DNA of 19,926 bases. Origin: Gryganskiella cystojenkinii. Taxonomy: Eukaryota > Mortierellomycota > Mortierellomycetes > Mortierellales > Mortierellaceae. This document shows, one piece after another, positions 1-10,899 of this stretch. Position 1 is the first letter of the stretch, and each line of letters starts with the position of its first letter. The stretch spans positions 283 to 20,208 of the forward strand of contig JAAAIG010000712.1 of assembly GCA_015852425.1 (NCBI GenBank), given 5' to 3'. The translations under genes were made by a program, and so were the position numbers. A model generated the notes under the pieces. The model had not been told where the DNA came from. It searched no databases and worked only from the letters and a program-made list of their open reading frames with translations.

Positions 1-1456
1 ATCAGGGAAAGTTAGTCCGTTTATCTGTGAAAGCTGCTGACCCGATCATTCTTGAAGTAGAAAGAAGGAGGAGGACTCTTTACTTTTCTGCGGACATCAC
101 GCTCTTCCTCAAAGGCATCCATGATTCTCCGACTGCGGGCATCACTCTCCTCTTGTAACCGTTGAATGACTCGAAGCATTTTGCCAGGTCCATAAAAGTT
201 TTCAATGACGGGTTGATGTTGGTCAATGATCACTACGACAGAGTCGAACAGGCGGATCAGCGCGTCGGCGTAGAAGGTCGGCGTGCGAGCTATATCCAGA
301 ATAAAATTAAAAAAACGAAGGGGTTATTGGTTAATATCTTTCCACTACCAAAGAAAAACACAATACAGAATCGTATGTATGAACAATCCCAGGCAGCTTA
401 CGAGGGCCAGTCAAAGAAGCCTGTGCCTTTCCAGAGACGATCGCACAGACAAACTGAGAGTACTTGTCCAGACCGACTTGATCTTCACCCAGCAGTGGGA
501 AGATCTTGAAGTAACGGGTGATATCCTCGGCAGATTGTCGTTGTACCGCGTTATCAAACTCGGTCGAAACAATCTCCAAGAGTTTCGCCTTCGAGTTTGC
601 CAAACCGACTGTCGGGTATTCTGGGTTTGATGCCGTGGGCTAAATAAAAAGATGAAGGGAACAAGGGGGAAAAAAGTTGGTTATTAAGGACGGTCCCCCC
701 AAGAGCAATATTTTGTTTGCTCTCCACAAACCATTTCCAGGAACTGTACCACAGAAATCTCGGCAAAGGATCCCTGCAAGATAGCCTTGTCGAACCCGAG
801 GGCCTTGTGCATATGACGGGCAGCTTCTTCATAGTCCATCTGATCCATAGCTCGTTGAATGCCCGAGATACAGTATTTCAATTCCTGAATATCCTCGACG
901 TGCTTGATCGCTAATTGCACTCGGGATTGTTCCAGGTCCAGTTGCCGGACCTTGACACTGATGTTCTCGGCCAGCCCCGAGGTTTCGCTAATAATTTTGA
1001 CCAGTGCTCCTGATTCGTTCTGTAGACTACCTAGTTGAGGTCTTTTTTTTTGGGACAGGGGTGCAAAGGGAAAAAAAGAGTATGTGATGAGTTCTCCTTC
1101 TGATTGATTTAGATGGTTTTCGACTGTCTTCCCGGAAATGTAAATTTGAACATAGATGGAAGGTCTGTTATGCAATGTTGTTGTCCCCCTTACTCCAAGA
1201 CTTCGAGTTTGTCCAGACTGGCCTCGAGTTCCTCCCGCTCTGCCAAGAGTTCGTCCAGGTCAGCATCCACCTTGGTCTCTTCCATCTCTAACCGGCGAAG
1301 ACATTCCTGAATGTCGGCGAGGTTGGTCAATGATTTGATGTACTCGAGACTTGGATTGTTTAAATCCGTGTCGTTGTAGTCGGATTGTGACGAGGAATGA
1401 TGCTGTTCCTTTGAGGAGCCATTCTCGTGACGGGACTCTGTTGCTGAAGGAGCCAT
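1..1456 (-). CDS. COG4: Conserved oligomeric Golgi complex subunit 4 (5' part, runs off left edge)
   Basis: COG4 belongs to lobe A of the COG tether, which captures vesicles for retrograde transport within the Golgi. Exons read on the minus strand: 1456-1194, 1026-732, 639-402, 289-84 and 33-1, giving 345 codons in one continuous frame; introns are 167, 92, 112 and 50 bp, all GT-AG. The start ATG is at 1456. Visible family signatures are an acidic N-terminal coiled coil (about residues 45-88, LEMEETKVDADLDELL), a block containing LAENISVKVRQLDLE, the motif RYFKIFPLLG at about 228-237, and HQPVIENFYGPGKM at about 290-303. These match the order in animal and fungal COG4. The first intron acceptor is the GGTAG at 1027-1030, not the CTAG just before it, because only the former keeps phase. 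About the last half of the protein is missing because the window ends. The identification is secure; the 50-bp last intron is the least certain junction. Confidence 0.95.
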
Positions 1457-1728
1457 TGGTCTCGTGCTGGTCCAGTGGGGTCGTGCGTGTTAAAACTGAT
1501 GGATGTTAAAGAAACGAATGACTGAAAAAAAAGCGAAAAAGAGATGGAAGAACAAATATTTCGCCCAAAAAATCGAATTTGACGCCCTTTGGACCAAAAT
1601 TCAGAAAACGTGTCACGTCCGCAAAGAACCTCCAAAAGTCCATGATGAAGTCCAAGAGCGAGCACACACACAAAAAAAAAATCATTGGCGCTGTTGATAC
1701 AAGAATCTATATTAAACTTATTGTATTT
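1457..1728. promoter_or_regulatory. Intergenic: CCH1 3' end and COG4 upstream region
   Basis: These 272 bases separate the CCH1 stop codon from the COG4 start codon, both genes being on the minus strand. The stretch must hold the CCH1 3' untranslated region and the COG4 promoter. An AATAAG-like element follows the CCH1 stop by a few bases, read on the minus strand. A short CA repeat runs into a poly-A tract at about 1663-1681. I see no convincing TATA box or other named site. Confidence 0.4.
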
Positions 1729-4700
1729 CTATCGTTGAGAGGAATACGAGGACGGACGTAACTGGGCTTGGAGAACCTCGTCTTGTTCCCGGATCTGGTC
1801 TTGCAACATATCTAAAAGAAAAAAAGTTTTGCGTGAGTTGCCAATCGCCAAGCGGAAACGACAATCAAGAAGTCAAGAAAAAAACTTACTGAACCAGACG
1901 GATCCTTCGACTGCAAAACCTGTGGGTGATCCTGCACCAACACTTCCTCGTTGATCCAATGCAAAATCTGAACTATCGGTTTGTCCCGATTGTCTGTTGA
2001 AAGAGTCGCGACTAAATTGAGAAGCAAACAAAAAAAAAAAAAAAAACATGAAAAACGAGACTTAAGGCATTGTAGATGGTCAAGCAAGGTTGAAGAGACA
2101 AGGCAAAAACTTACTCGTATGATTCCCATCCGTTCGAGTCGTTCGAACTAATGGAAAGCATCGTATTTGTAGAATAGTTCATCGGCGACACATCATCGTC
2201 CGAATGGTACGAATGACCCTTTGAGAAATCCAGCAGGGGTGATCGACCGCCTCCCAGGCCACCAATGCCTCCGGGCGACGAAGTCAGCATCGGTGAAGTC
2301 TCCGGACCAGAATTACCCTCGTTCCCGATCGAGTTGTCAATCACGATCCGTGGTACCTCGGGTCGCGATCTCGAGTTTTGTTTCGTCCGCCTCTGTTTCA
2401 AAAAGTTTCTTCTCGCAATGATCGTCAACAACAGGTTATGGATCGTCTCGCGTGCGACCGCAGATCGCAATTCGCGCACACGTTCGTTCCGTCTCAAAAA
2501 CTCGTCCATCCCCAAGGCCTGTTCGATATCCACGAGTGTGAACGAGAGAATGTCGAGGATAGTGTAAAACGAGATGCCTCGCGTGGTCGCCGTCGCTATG
2601 GCTTCCTTGTAGACCAGGTTGTATTTCTGTCGACGGCGGTAGACCTCTTTATAATCAATTTTGGCGAGCGTCTGTTGAAGCCCTTGCATATCCAGCTGTT
2701 GAGAGTCCAGAAGGGCTTGATATTTCTCATTCTCACTCAGGCCCTCTCCAGCGCCGGAGATGGTGATTGGTACTGCTCGAGGAGAAGTATTACTTCCATC
2801 TTTGCTCTGTGTTCCAGACAAGCTTGGACTGGCTGACAAACGATTGTTCTTTCGGTTCGAGATGCCACTCAAGCCCATGACCGATCGGATACCGGACGCG
2901 CCATGGAGGGAGGGTGACGGTGGTGAACTGGACGAGTTACCGGCGGCGTCTGTTGTGGTCGAAACTCGCCGGTCCGTTGCTGGTCCTCCCGTTGGATGCG
3001 CATACGTCTTGCAGAGATGTGGGATACTGATTTCCGGGTTCGCGTAAACTCTTGTGCAAAGGCGACCGTCAACCGACCTCAGGAACTTGGACAAGTACTT
3101 TGGATCAATGTACCCTGTACCACGAGGATCGAATTTCGCCCAGGTCATCTTGAAGTTTCGGAGATCCTCTCTCGTAATCAGTGTCGTGAGCGAGTCCTGC
3201 TGGTACGCGAACGAAAAGTTGCTGATGATGACGGCGATAAACATGTTCAACAGGATATAGGTACAAATAATGTAGAACGACAGGAACATGAAGTAGGCCC
3301 AAGGGCGAGATCCGCAATCACTATCAAGATAAGTCCTCCGGTTTGGTGTACACTCGGGGGCCTCAACCATCATGTCGTGCATGACGAAATCCCAGTTTTC
3401 ACCCGTGGTCATACGAATGAGCATTAGCATCGTGTTCCCAAAGGTTTCAAAATTCGCAAGACCGGTGGTCGAAGGACCAAGACGGGTCATGCCAAAGAGC
3501 TCGCGGAACATGATCGCGTAGACTGTGAATACGACCATGAACACTGCTGTAATGTTGAGAATCGACGCCAAAGCAATTCTATTATAAGGATCAAAAAAGA
3601 GGGGTTCTGGTTAGTTTCAGGTACCTGGGAAATGGGAACCTTTGGTTCCTGCTTCGTACAGTCAGACTCCTTACGCTAATGCACGGAAAAGCACTTGAAG
3701 GGAATCGATTCTCTGAGCAAGACGGAAAGAGATCGTAATCAAAAGGAACTTTTCCAGTCGTAACGTCCAAAGCTATGCAACGTGGAGGAGGTCAGATGTG
3801 TTAGAAGGATGCTCTTATTGCAACGAACAGGAAAAGACAAGCAGGCATGATGCGTATGTCTTACCTCATGCCGGATGAAACGTGGAATAAGGGTGAAAAG
3901 GGCCAGTGTCGTAATGACCATATCGTAAAGGTTCCATCGAGAAAGTCTCCATTTGTGAAAACCATAGCCACTCATCTTGATGATGATCTCGATCGAGTAC
4001 ACTCCAAGAAAGGCGAAATACGATATATCTACAACCAGAAAACCAGAGCGGACAAAATTGTGAGTGGACCGTGACGACCTTCATCATTCGAAAGCGCATA
4101 AAAAGAGCAGCCACGTACCTTGAATATCCGTCAAAAGACCTGGTTGACCATAATGCTGTGAGGCAATCAAGAGAACATTCATAACCAAGATCACAGTCAT
4201 GATCCGCCAGAGGATACCCTTCTTCTTGATGACCATATCATAACAAAACGCACGAAACTTGTTCTCGGGTCTTGCTGGTGTTGCCGTCGGCTTGATCAAT
4301 CGCAATTGTCGACGAAGATCAATCCATCGACGTTGTTCCACTGTCAACAAAGAGATGCCGTTCCAGGTCTTGAATGTCTCCAAGATAACGCCGATGAAAA
4401 TCTGAACAAAGACAATCGAGCCCAACAACATAAAGACCAAAAAATAGAACGAGTTGAATCGGTTCGGTTCGTTGGCCTGAATGAATGGTTGATCTCCCAG
4501 ATGGTCTGGAACAGCACGACCGGATTGCATTACCAAAACCCATCCTTCCTGAGAAGCCATCTCGAAAAGAGTCAGAACTGCTTCCTGCACGGTATCAAAG
4601 CTGTATTCGTAAGGGTTACTCCAGATGCGAGGGATCAGGATATCACCGTTTTCATCACCACTGGGCTCGTTCATAAATTCACCCATACACTCGTTCTTGG

Positions 4701-7700
4701 TCAAGACAGTATGATCGTTACAGAGGTAGAAGTATCCCGCATAAATGTTGACACCATAGATTGCAAAGGGCCAAAAAAGAAGTGCGGTCAAGACCATGGC
4801 AATGATCATTCTCGGTAGCGCCTTGGCGATAGCGCGGAACATGGCCGAGACACCATCAAAGTACCGGACGATACGGAGAACACGCAGGCATGACAGGGCT
4901 CGGATCGCACGCGAGACACTGTAGAGATGATCAATCTCGGCAAAACTCATCACACAGCTCATGAGGACAATAAAGAAATCCAAAAAGTTCCAGAGGTCGC
5001 GTAGGTAGGCGGTTGGCGTGAATAAGAATCCGTCGGCAAGGATACGAAGCCCTTGTTCAGCGACAAAGATGACTGTGACGACGTGGTCAATGTCGTGAAG
5101 AATATCCTGACGGCGAGTATCGCCAGTCATCATGGCCGCCATTCGATCCACGGGGTCGTCTGCAATCACGATGGCGATACTGAGCAAGATGCAGGCAAAG
5201 ATGAACCAGTTGAATCGGTTCATGGTCACCAATTGACGTCCCGTCCTTGGTCCCACAACTTGTTTGCACCATTGACGGAATCGATTATTGCTAGGGAGTA
5301 AGAACAACGAACGGTCGTACATAGGATGAGCTTCCAGGAACTCTCGAGTGTGTGTCTGGTCGTCATCCTTCGCTGCCTTGTCCTTGAGTGAATTGCGATA
5401 GTCCTCTGGAGCGAGTCGGGTGCCAGTCCTAATAAAGGGTAATAGGAAAACACCATGTCCATTAGAATTATGACACAAAAATTGATACGTATTGCTTATG
5501 AAAAGATCCGGAAGAGTGTTCGCACTTACTGCTGCTCATCAGATTGCTCCATATCCCAAGTAATTTTTTCAAGGCCGGCATCCAGTCGTTCCAAGTTCGC
5601 GTCAATCTCATCTTGCGTCTTTCCGAACCCAGAGACTCCTGCATTGATTTGATTCTCAGGTTTCACTGGCTTGGGCAGAGCCTTAGCTCTCTCGGCAGCC
5701 TGAATCTGAGCCAGAGTCGGAAACCAGTAATCGCGAGCACGCTCTAGCCAGACGATAAACTTGGATTTCGATTCCATGATCGCGCTAGTTTCCTACAAGT
5801 TTTTTTTTTTTTTTAAAAAAAAGAGGAAGAATTAATAAAGAAATTTTAGTCCGCTGTCCCAAAAGAGATCGATGATTGAACGAAAGTGAAAAAGACATAG
5901 TTGGCTAGAATTTACAGGTGCGAGATCGCCTTCGAGGAACTGCCTGAAAACATTCTTCCTGACAACAACAGTTTGATCCGGCGACAAACCATCCACGGAT
6001 AGTGTTTGTGGTCTTGCTGGCAAATAGGCATACGGGTTAAGATACCTAAAATAAAGGAGAAAAAAACTCTCGTTAAAGGACTGTCCAACGATGCGGGCTA
6101 TGATCTTGGTCTCCTTAGCTTATAGAGTTCCCCAATTGACATACTTGAGTACGCCTTGAGTCTTGTTGACCTTGGATCGTTGATGCCTCTGAAAGTACAT
6201 CTCTAATTGTGTCTTGTACTTTTCGTCGTCATCCATTTCAAAGTGTTCCAAGATAATGGCAATGAAAAGATTCAGCAGGACATCTGAAAAAGAGAGAAAT
6301 GGGTGTGTTCTCGAGGTTTGTTCAATATCTCGTTCGCACCAAGAAGTCTGGGTTTTAACAACTATATTCGTCATGGTTTCCGTTCACTTACAATGCGAGG
6401 CACAGTAGTAGACCACAAAAAAGATCACACCGTATGCCTGTTTCCATTTTTCTGGATGAGCATCCAGTCCTTCGTACATGACGTTGACCCAGTTCTCTCC
6501 AGTTAAAATCTAAAGTTCAAGAAGCAACCACGATATCAGTCAACTCGACTTTACATACGATCCCAGCCTTGGGAGCCAGTTCCCTCTCCAGTTGTCACTT
6601 ACGATAAATAACGAAATGAAACTTTGGCCAAGATCGTCAAAATTCACGGGTTGGTCAGACTCGGAGCTCATATCGTGACCAAAGAGCACCATTGGTATTG
6701 GCGCGCAGACCAAAAGAAACATGAAAGTGATCAACAACAAGTTCATCATTCCTGTGGCACTACCAATGACCGAACGCTATCAAGATGTTCAAAATGAAGA
6801 GGGATTTATATGTTAGCCCAAAATGTCAAAAGGGCACAGACTCAACCGTCAGAAAAACATCTCCAGTGACCTCACCATAAGATCTCGGACACCGGGGATG
6901 GCAGGGATCATGCGATAACTTCTGAGGACTTGGAATACTGTCAGATATCGGAACCATTCCCAATGATGAATCTGAGGCAAGAGAATAACCGTCGTCGTGA
7001 TCGCCAAAAACAAATCAAAGACGTTGGATTTCCGTTTCCAAAACTGAATCCAGGTGCTATGCCCTGCTATCCGGACACAGATCTCGAGTAGGAAATACAA
7101 TGTGAATGCAACCTCGGCATAATCGATCCGTTTCAGTTCCGCAGGTGAGTTGTCGTAACGTCGAAAACACATGGCGATCAGGTTTAAAAAAACCATGAAC
7201 GCACCAAATGTCGGGAACCAGGGATCGTTGACGAGTCGAATAAGCCACTGTCGGGTCGGTGAACGGACTTGAAGTACTTGATCCTGAAATTGCCAACCTT
7301 CCTCAGTTTCGAGCAGGATGCGTTTGCTCCTCGGTTTGTTCGAGAAAGCAGAGTGACGCTTTTCGGCTCTGACAGCACCAAAAGAATACGTGATACCGGC
7401 TGTTTGTGCAAATAAACTGTAGGTTAGTCTCGAGAGTTGGAAACATCATATCACATAGCGCACTTTTACGTATAACAGCAACTTACCAATGAACAGCGGG
7501 ATCATCAAAAAACTCATGAGGAAAATCGCGATACAGAAAAAGATGGCGGCCCACCTGGAGTCACCGTCCATGACCCAGTACTCGACATCTGTCCAGCCTT
7601 CCATGGAACTGACTGTAAAGACCGTGAGGAGTGAAAAGAAGAAGTTGTCGAAAGAGATGAGGTTTCGACTTGGGTTGTAGTCCGGAAACTGCATACAGAC

Positions 7701-10239
7701 TTGGGGTTCCGGACAGATCATGCCTGAAGTTCTAGGCGAGGAATCGTCTCCATCTCCCTGACCCTTGTAGTTGATGATGCCCAAGATCGTCCCGTTGCTG
7801 TAGTAGCCACCACACAGGACCTCTGGTGAGACAGGTATCCCTGGATGGGATCAAAGCATAATAACAAGATATGAACATAGTTAAAATTTTGACTTGGAGA
7901 ACTAGAGAATTAAAGAACTGAATCATCAGCATACTCATAAAACTTGACACTTACAGTTCTGTGGATTGTCGGGCTCAGGCAAGGCACATCGACGCGACAG
8001 CGCACCCTGGAAGACGAGCAATCCAATCAAACTCAGGATCAGGAAGAAAAAGAAGATGAATCCCAAAATCGTCAAGAGCAAAGGCGCCGAGATTGACAGA
8101 GAATCGATAATTGTCTACCAATTTGAAGCAAGAGAAAAGGATGAGGTTAGAATAGACTTGCGGATCAAACTCTTTAGCACTTCTCACACAAGACACAGCG
8201 GCTTACAGAAGTACCCTCGGTCAATGAGAGTAAGCGCAGCGGTCGGAGAGTACTCATGGCCTTGAAGATATAGATCTCCTGAATCCCAACTATCATGAAA
8301 GTGAAATCGATCCAGTAACATATAACGACAATACCATCCAGTCGATTATAATAGGACGTGAAAAACGGTGCATGTGCCGGTGAGGCCTCTGATCCTGCTA
8401 TGGACGCGGGACTGGTGCCGGCAACAGGCGCTGCTGAGGTGTTGGTCGGGATGTGTGGCGGATGTTTCTCTGTGATTGATGTCCGGGAATGATTACTGTT
8501 CACGTGTGAGAGTGCAAGTGAATGTTTTGGGTGTCCTGGCAGTCTCGATGACGAGGACGAGAACGAGTCAATGAATCGCTGAATCGATTTCGGTGTACGA
8601 TTTCTCCACTGGAATCCGTTTCGATCAAAAAAGAGTCCGTACACAATCACTTTTGACATAATTTCTAGGCTGCAAAGATAGAAACATGGATACATATTAG
8701 TAGTCACCCTTCAGTAACTCAGGTGATGCCTAAGTGCGAGGTAGGACACAAAAACTTACGTATATAGGATGTTTATGGCCAACAGGCCATAATGCGTCCA
8801 GTACGATCCAAAGATGTTCTTCGCTTCCTTGGTCGTAGGGGTAATGACGAAAAAGACCCATTGCGTGAGAATGATCACAAGAATGATAGGATCCGTGTAC
8901 CTGAAAGCAACAACAAAAAAAAAAAACAAAAAAAAGTTAAGAACTTTCGTCCAAATATCCTGGGGAGGACCTTCATACCGACATCAGCGATACAAATGGC
9001 GTACTTGGACTTCAAAATTGAGGCGAGCCATAACCGCAAGGGGTTCTGGGGCGAAAAGATCTTGAGCGATCGTCCCTCCAGCCTCATTTTTTCAGCGCCA
9101 CGGTGCACAAATCCGCCTGGAACGAACACTGACTCCTCGTCTGGTGGTTGTTGTGCATCATGAATCCCAGAGCCAGATTTTCCAAGGTTTGAACCACCAA
9201 CACCGGAACGTGATTGATTCGTGGCGCTTTGAAGGAGTCCACGATGTGGTTGTTGTTGCTGTCCGTTTTTTCCATGCTGTGAGTTCTTCCCTGATCCTCC
9301 AGAACTATGTTTTGAGCCCGACGGTAGGGGTCTTTGAGATCCATGTTCCGATCCGGTCCCGTGGGCAGGAGGCGACACCCAAAGAGGCGCGTCAGGGTTG
9401 ATTCCAGCTTCTTGTTGGTATGAATTGCGATTTCCTGGGTAAGAATGCTCGGCGTCCGATTGATGGTCTTGCAGGGATTGAATCGAGGACCTGTTGGAGA
9501 CCTGTTCTTGTGCTCTGGTGTTGACCACTCTAGAAGAGACATTGGCCATGGCCTCAGTAAAGCCACTCACCCATCCTCCTACTCCTCCACTTGCCGAGTG
9601 TTCAACGGGAGAAGGTCCTGCTTGTTGAGAGGACCGATTCTGCCCTGTCGAATTATTTTTGGCTACCATTGAAGTCATGGTTGGTGATCCAGGTGCTTGT
9701 GGCACGGATTGTTCCCGAACAGAAGAGGAAGAGCTCCGTGATCCCATAGAATGACTCTTGTGGCCAGGACTAGCGGATATTTGATGATCGTCCATGCTGT
9801 TCGAGTTGAAGGAGGGGACTCTCCGCCTGCGGAGAGTGGATGCGGTTTCTAGGTCTAGGGATCGGTCTATGATGTCGGTATCAGAGAGGTTGTCGAGATC
9901 GAGGCTATGGTTTGAGATATGGCTGGTGGGTGAAAAGGTCGTAAAGTCTTGATGATGATGCTGATAAAGACGTCCTGGAGAGGAGGAGAGTCGTGAGGCA
10001 GAAGAGGTTGTTGAGGCAGAGGAGGGCAAGAGGTGTTGTGGTTCCTGTTGTTGGTCGGTTGTGGGGGAAGAGGTTGAATGTCGGTTAGGGCTGGAGAGAG
10101 TGGAAGCGTGTACTACGCTGTGGGTTCGGCCATGACGGACGCTGAGTCGCGAAGAAGGAGAGGAAGACCTGGCGCGGTATGCAGGGTCAGGTTCGGATAC
10201 GTTGGACCTGTTGTCGTCATTGTCGCTGTGGTGGTCCAT
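1729..10239 (-). CDS. CCH1: Voltage-gated-like calcium channel alpha subunit, CCH1 family
   Basis: Pore subunit of the fungal high-affinity Ca2+ uptake system of the plasma membrane, which in known fungi works with Mid1. Exons (minus): 10239-9005, 8900-8760, 8669-8207, 8114-7955, 7840-7487, 7399-6876, 6776-6603, 6509-6392, 6283-6145, 6045-5916, 5792-5530, 5428-4119, 4028-3865, 3772-3675, 3578-2115, 2011-1890, 1811-1729; 6942 nt, 2313 residues, phase kept at all 16 GT-AG junctions. An in-frame TAA at 10267-10269 and no intervening ATG fix the start. Residues 1-411 are Ser/Gln-rich and look disordered. Four six-helix domains follow, at about 412-800, 840-1060, 1300-1600 and 1660-1885. Filter motifs are MEGW (E747), TGENW (E1022), QEGW (E1528) and TGENW (E1818). 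S4 arginines are regular only in domain III (1407, 1410, 1416, 1419, 1422). An EF-hand-like loop lies at about 1908-1916 (DPRGTGYID), followed by a long polar tail. Domain I has an extra disordered insert at about 493-562. The family call is very secure. Confidence 0.95.
2030..2046. repeat. A17 homopolymer in CCH1 intron 15
   Basis: A run of 17 adenines on the plus strand lies in the intron spanning 2012-2114. On the transcribed strand it is a poly-U tract upstream of the acceptor. Its length is likely to vary between strains or sequencing runs. Confidence 0.85.
5800..5822. repeat. T15A8 tract in CCH1 intron 10
   Basis: Fifteen T followed by eight A lie directly next to the acceptor of the intron spanning 5793-5915. 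On the coding strand this reads as eight T then fifteen A immediately before CTTGTAG. Such a tract is prone to slippage and is a weak point for assembly, although the splice junctions on both sides read cleanly. Confidence 0.85.
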
Positions 10240-10899
10240 TGGATGGACAAGTGCATAGGAAGAGTGTTACTCTAGGATGAGGCGAGGGCAGGTGTGTAAA
10301 ACAAAAGAGTCAATCTAAAAGAGAAGGGAAGGGATCGCCAAGGAGAACGAGGGGATGGCTGCAAGGTAATGGACTCGATCAGGGTGTTGAAGGGATGAGG
10401 CGAAATAATAAAATAAAAGATGTCAAGCAAAATGCGATGTGTGCATGCAAAGAACACAAAAATAAAAGTCGTGGTGTCACAAGCAAAGGGAGGGTGTATT
10501 AAAACAGGCGGAATGTCTAATTGCCATGTGCAATTAATATGACATTCAGATACAGACCACTCTTTAATTGACAATGCGAGGACACATTAGCAAAACGGCT
10601 CATTGGCGAATGACGGAAATGTCTCTTTTTTGTGCATGTCATTTCCTCTTTCTTCTCTTCTTCTCCAACTTGTCTTTCTCCCCTTCTCCCCTTCTCTCCT
10701 TCTCTCTCCTTCTCTCCTTCTCTCTCCTTCTCTCCTTCTTTTGTCTGTTCGTCCATCGCATATCACCAACTCGACTCTCATTCCCTCCTTTCATTCTTGC
10801 AGCACAACACACACTTTAACCACTCGTGTCTTCCTTCGTCCCTCATTCTTCCTCCTCCTCCTCCTCTTCCTCCTCCACTTCCTCCTCCCTCCTTCTTCA
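10240..10899. promoter_or_regulatory. Divergent upstream region of CCH1 and the GH5 gene
   Basis: These 660 bases lie between two genes transcribed away from each other, so they hold both promoters and 5' untranslated regions. On the CCH1 side an AT-rich stretch at 10404-10418 is the only TATA-like block, about 165 bases before the ATG. An ATTGG (inverted CCAAT) lies near 10601. The GH5 side is dominated by pyrimidine-rich sequence at 10673-10742 and 10846-10898, right up to the start codon, as in many fungal 5' leaders. No factor binding site can be named with confidence. Confidence 0.6.
10673..10742 (+). repeat. Pure polypyrimidine tract with an 18-nt tandem repeat
   Basis: Seventy consecutive C or T bases. 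Within it an 18-nt unit, CTTCTCTCCTTCTCTCTC, occurs exactly at 10691-10708 and 10709-10726, with a partial third copy to about 10740. It sits about 160-230 bases upstream of the GH5 start codon. Mirror-symmetric homopurine/homopyrimidine DNA of this kind can form triplex structures and often sits in core promoters; either role here is inference. Confidence 0.85.

Noticed and set aside
1027..1193. Using the CTAG acceptor for COG4 intron 1
   Set aside because: It breaks phase. The GGTAG acceptor four bases later keeps the frame and gives a sensible junction.
4306..4818. 170-codon plus-strand frame antisense to CCH1 domain III (also 2378-2836 and 2996-3427)
   Set aside because: These are mirror frames of conserved channel exons, with no motif of their own.
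1729..10239. Splitting the channel into several separate genes according to its separate open frames
   Set aside because: All 16 junctions have GT-AG sites in matching phase and rebuild conserved helices, for example TVFTVSSMEGW in domain I and the FIILTGENW pore.
10603..10899. In-frame upstream ATG that would add 99 Leu/Ser/Phe-rich residues to the GH5 protein, resembling a secretion leader
   Set aside because: The extension is just translation of the polypyrimidine tract. The family is intracellular, and the ATG at 10900 begins the polar N-terminus expected.
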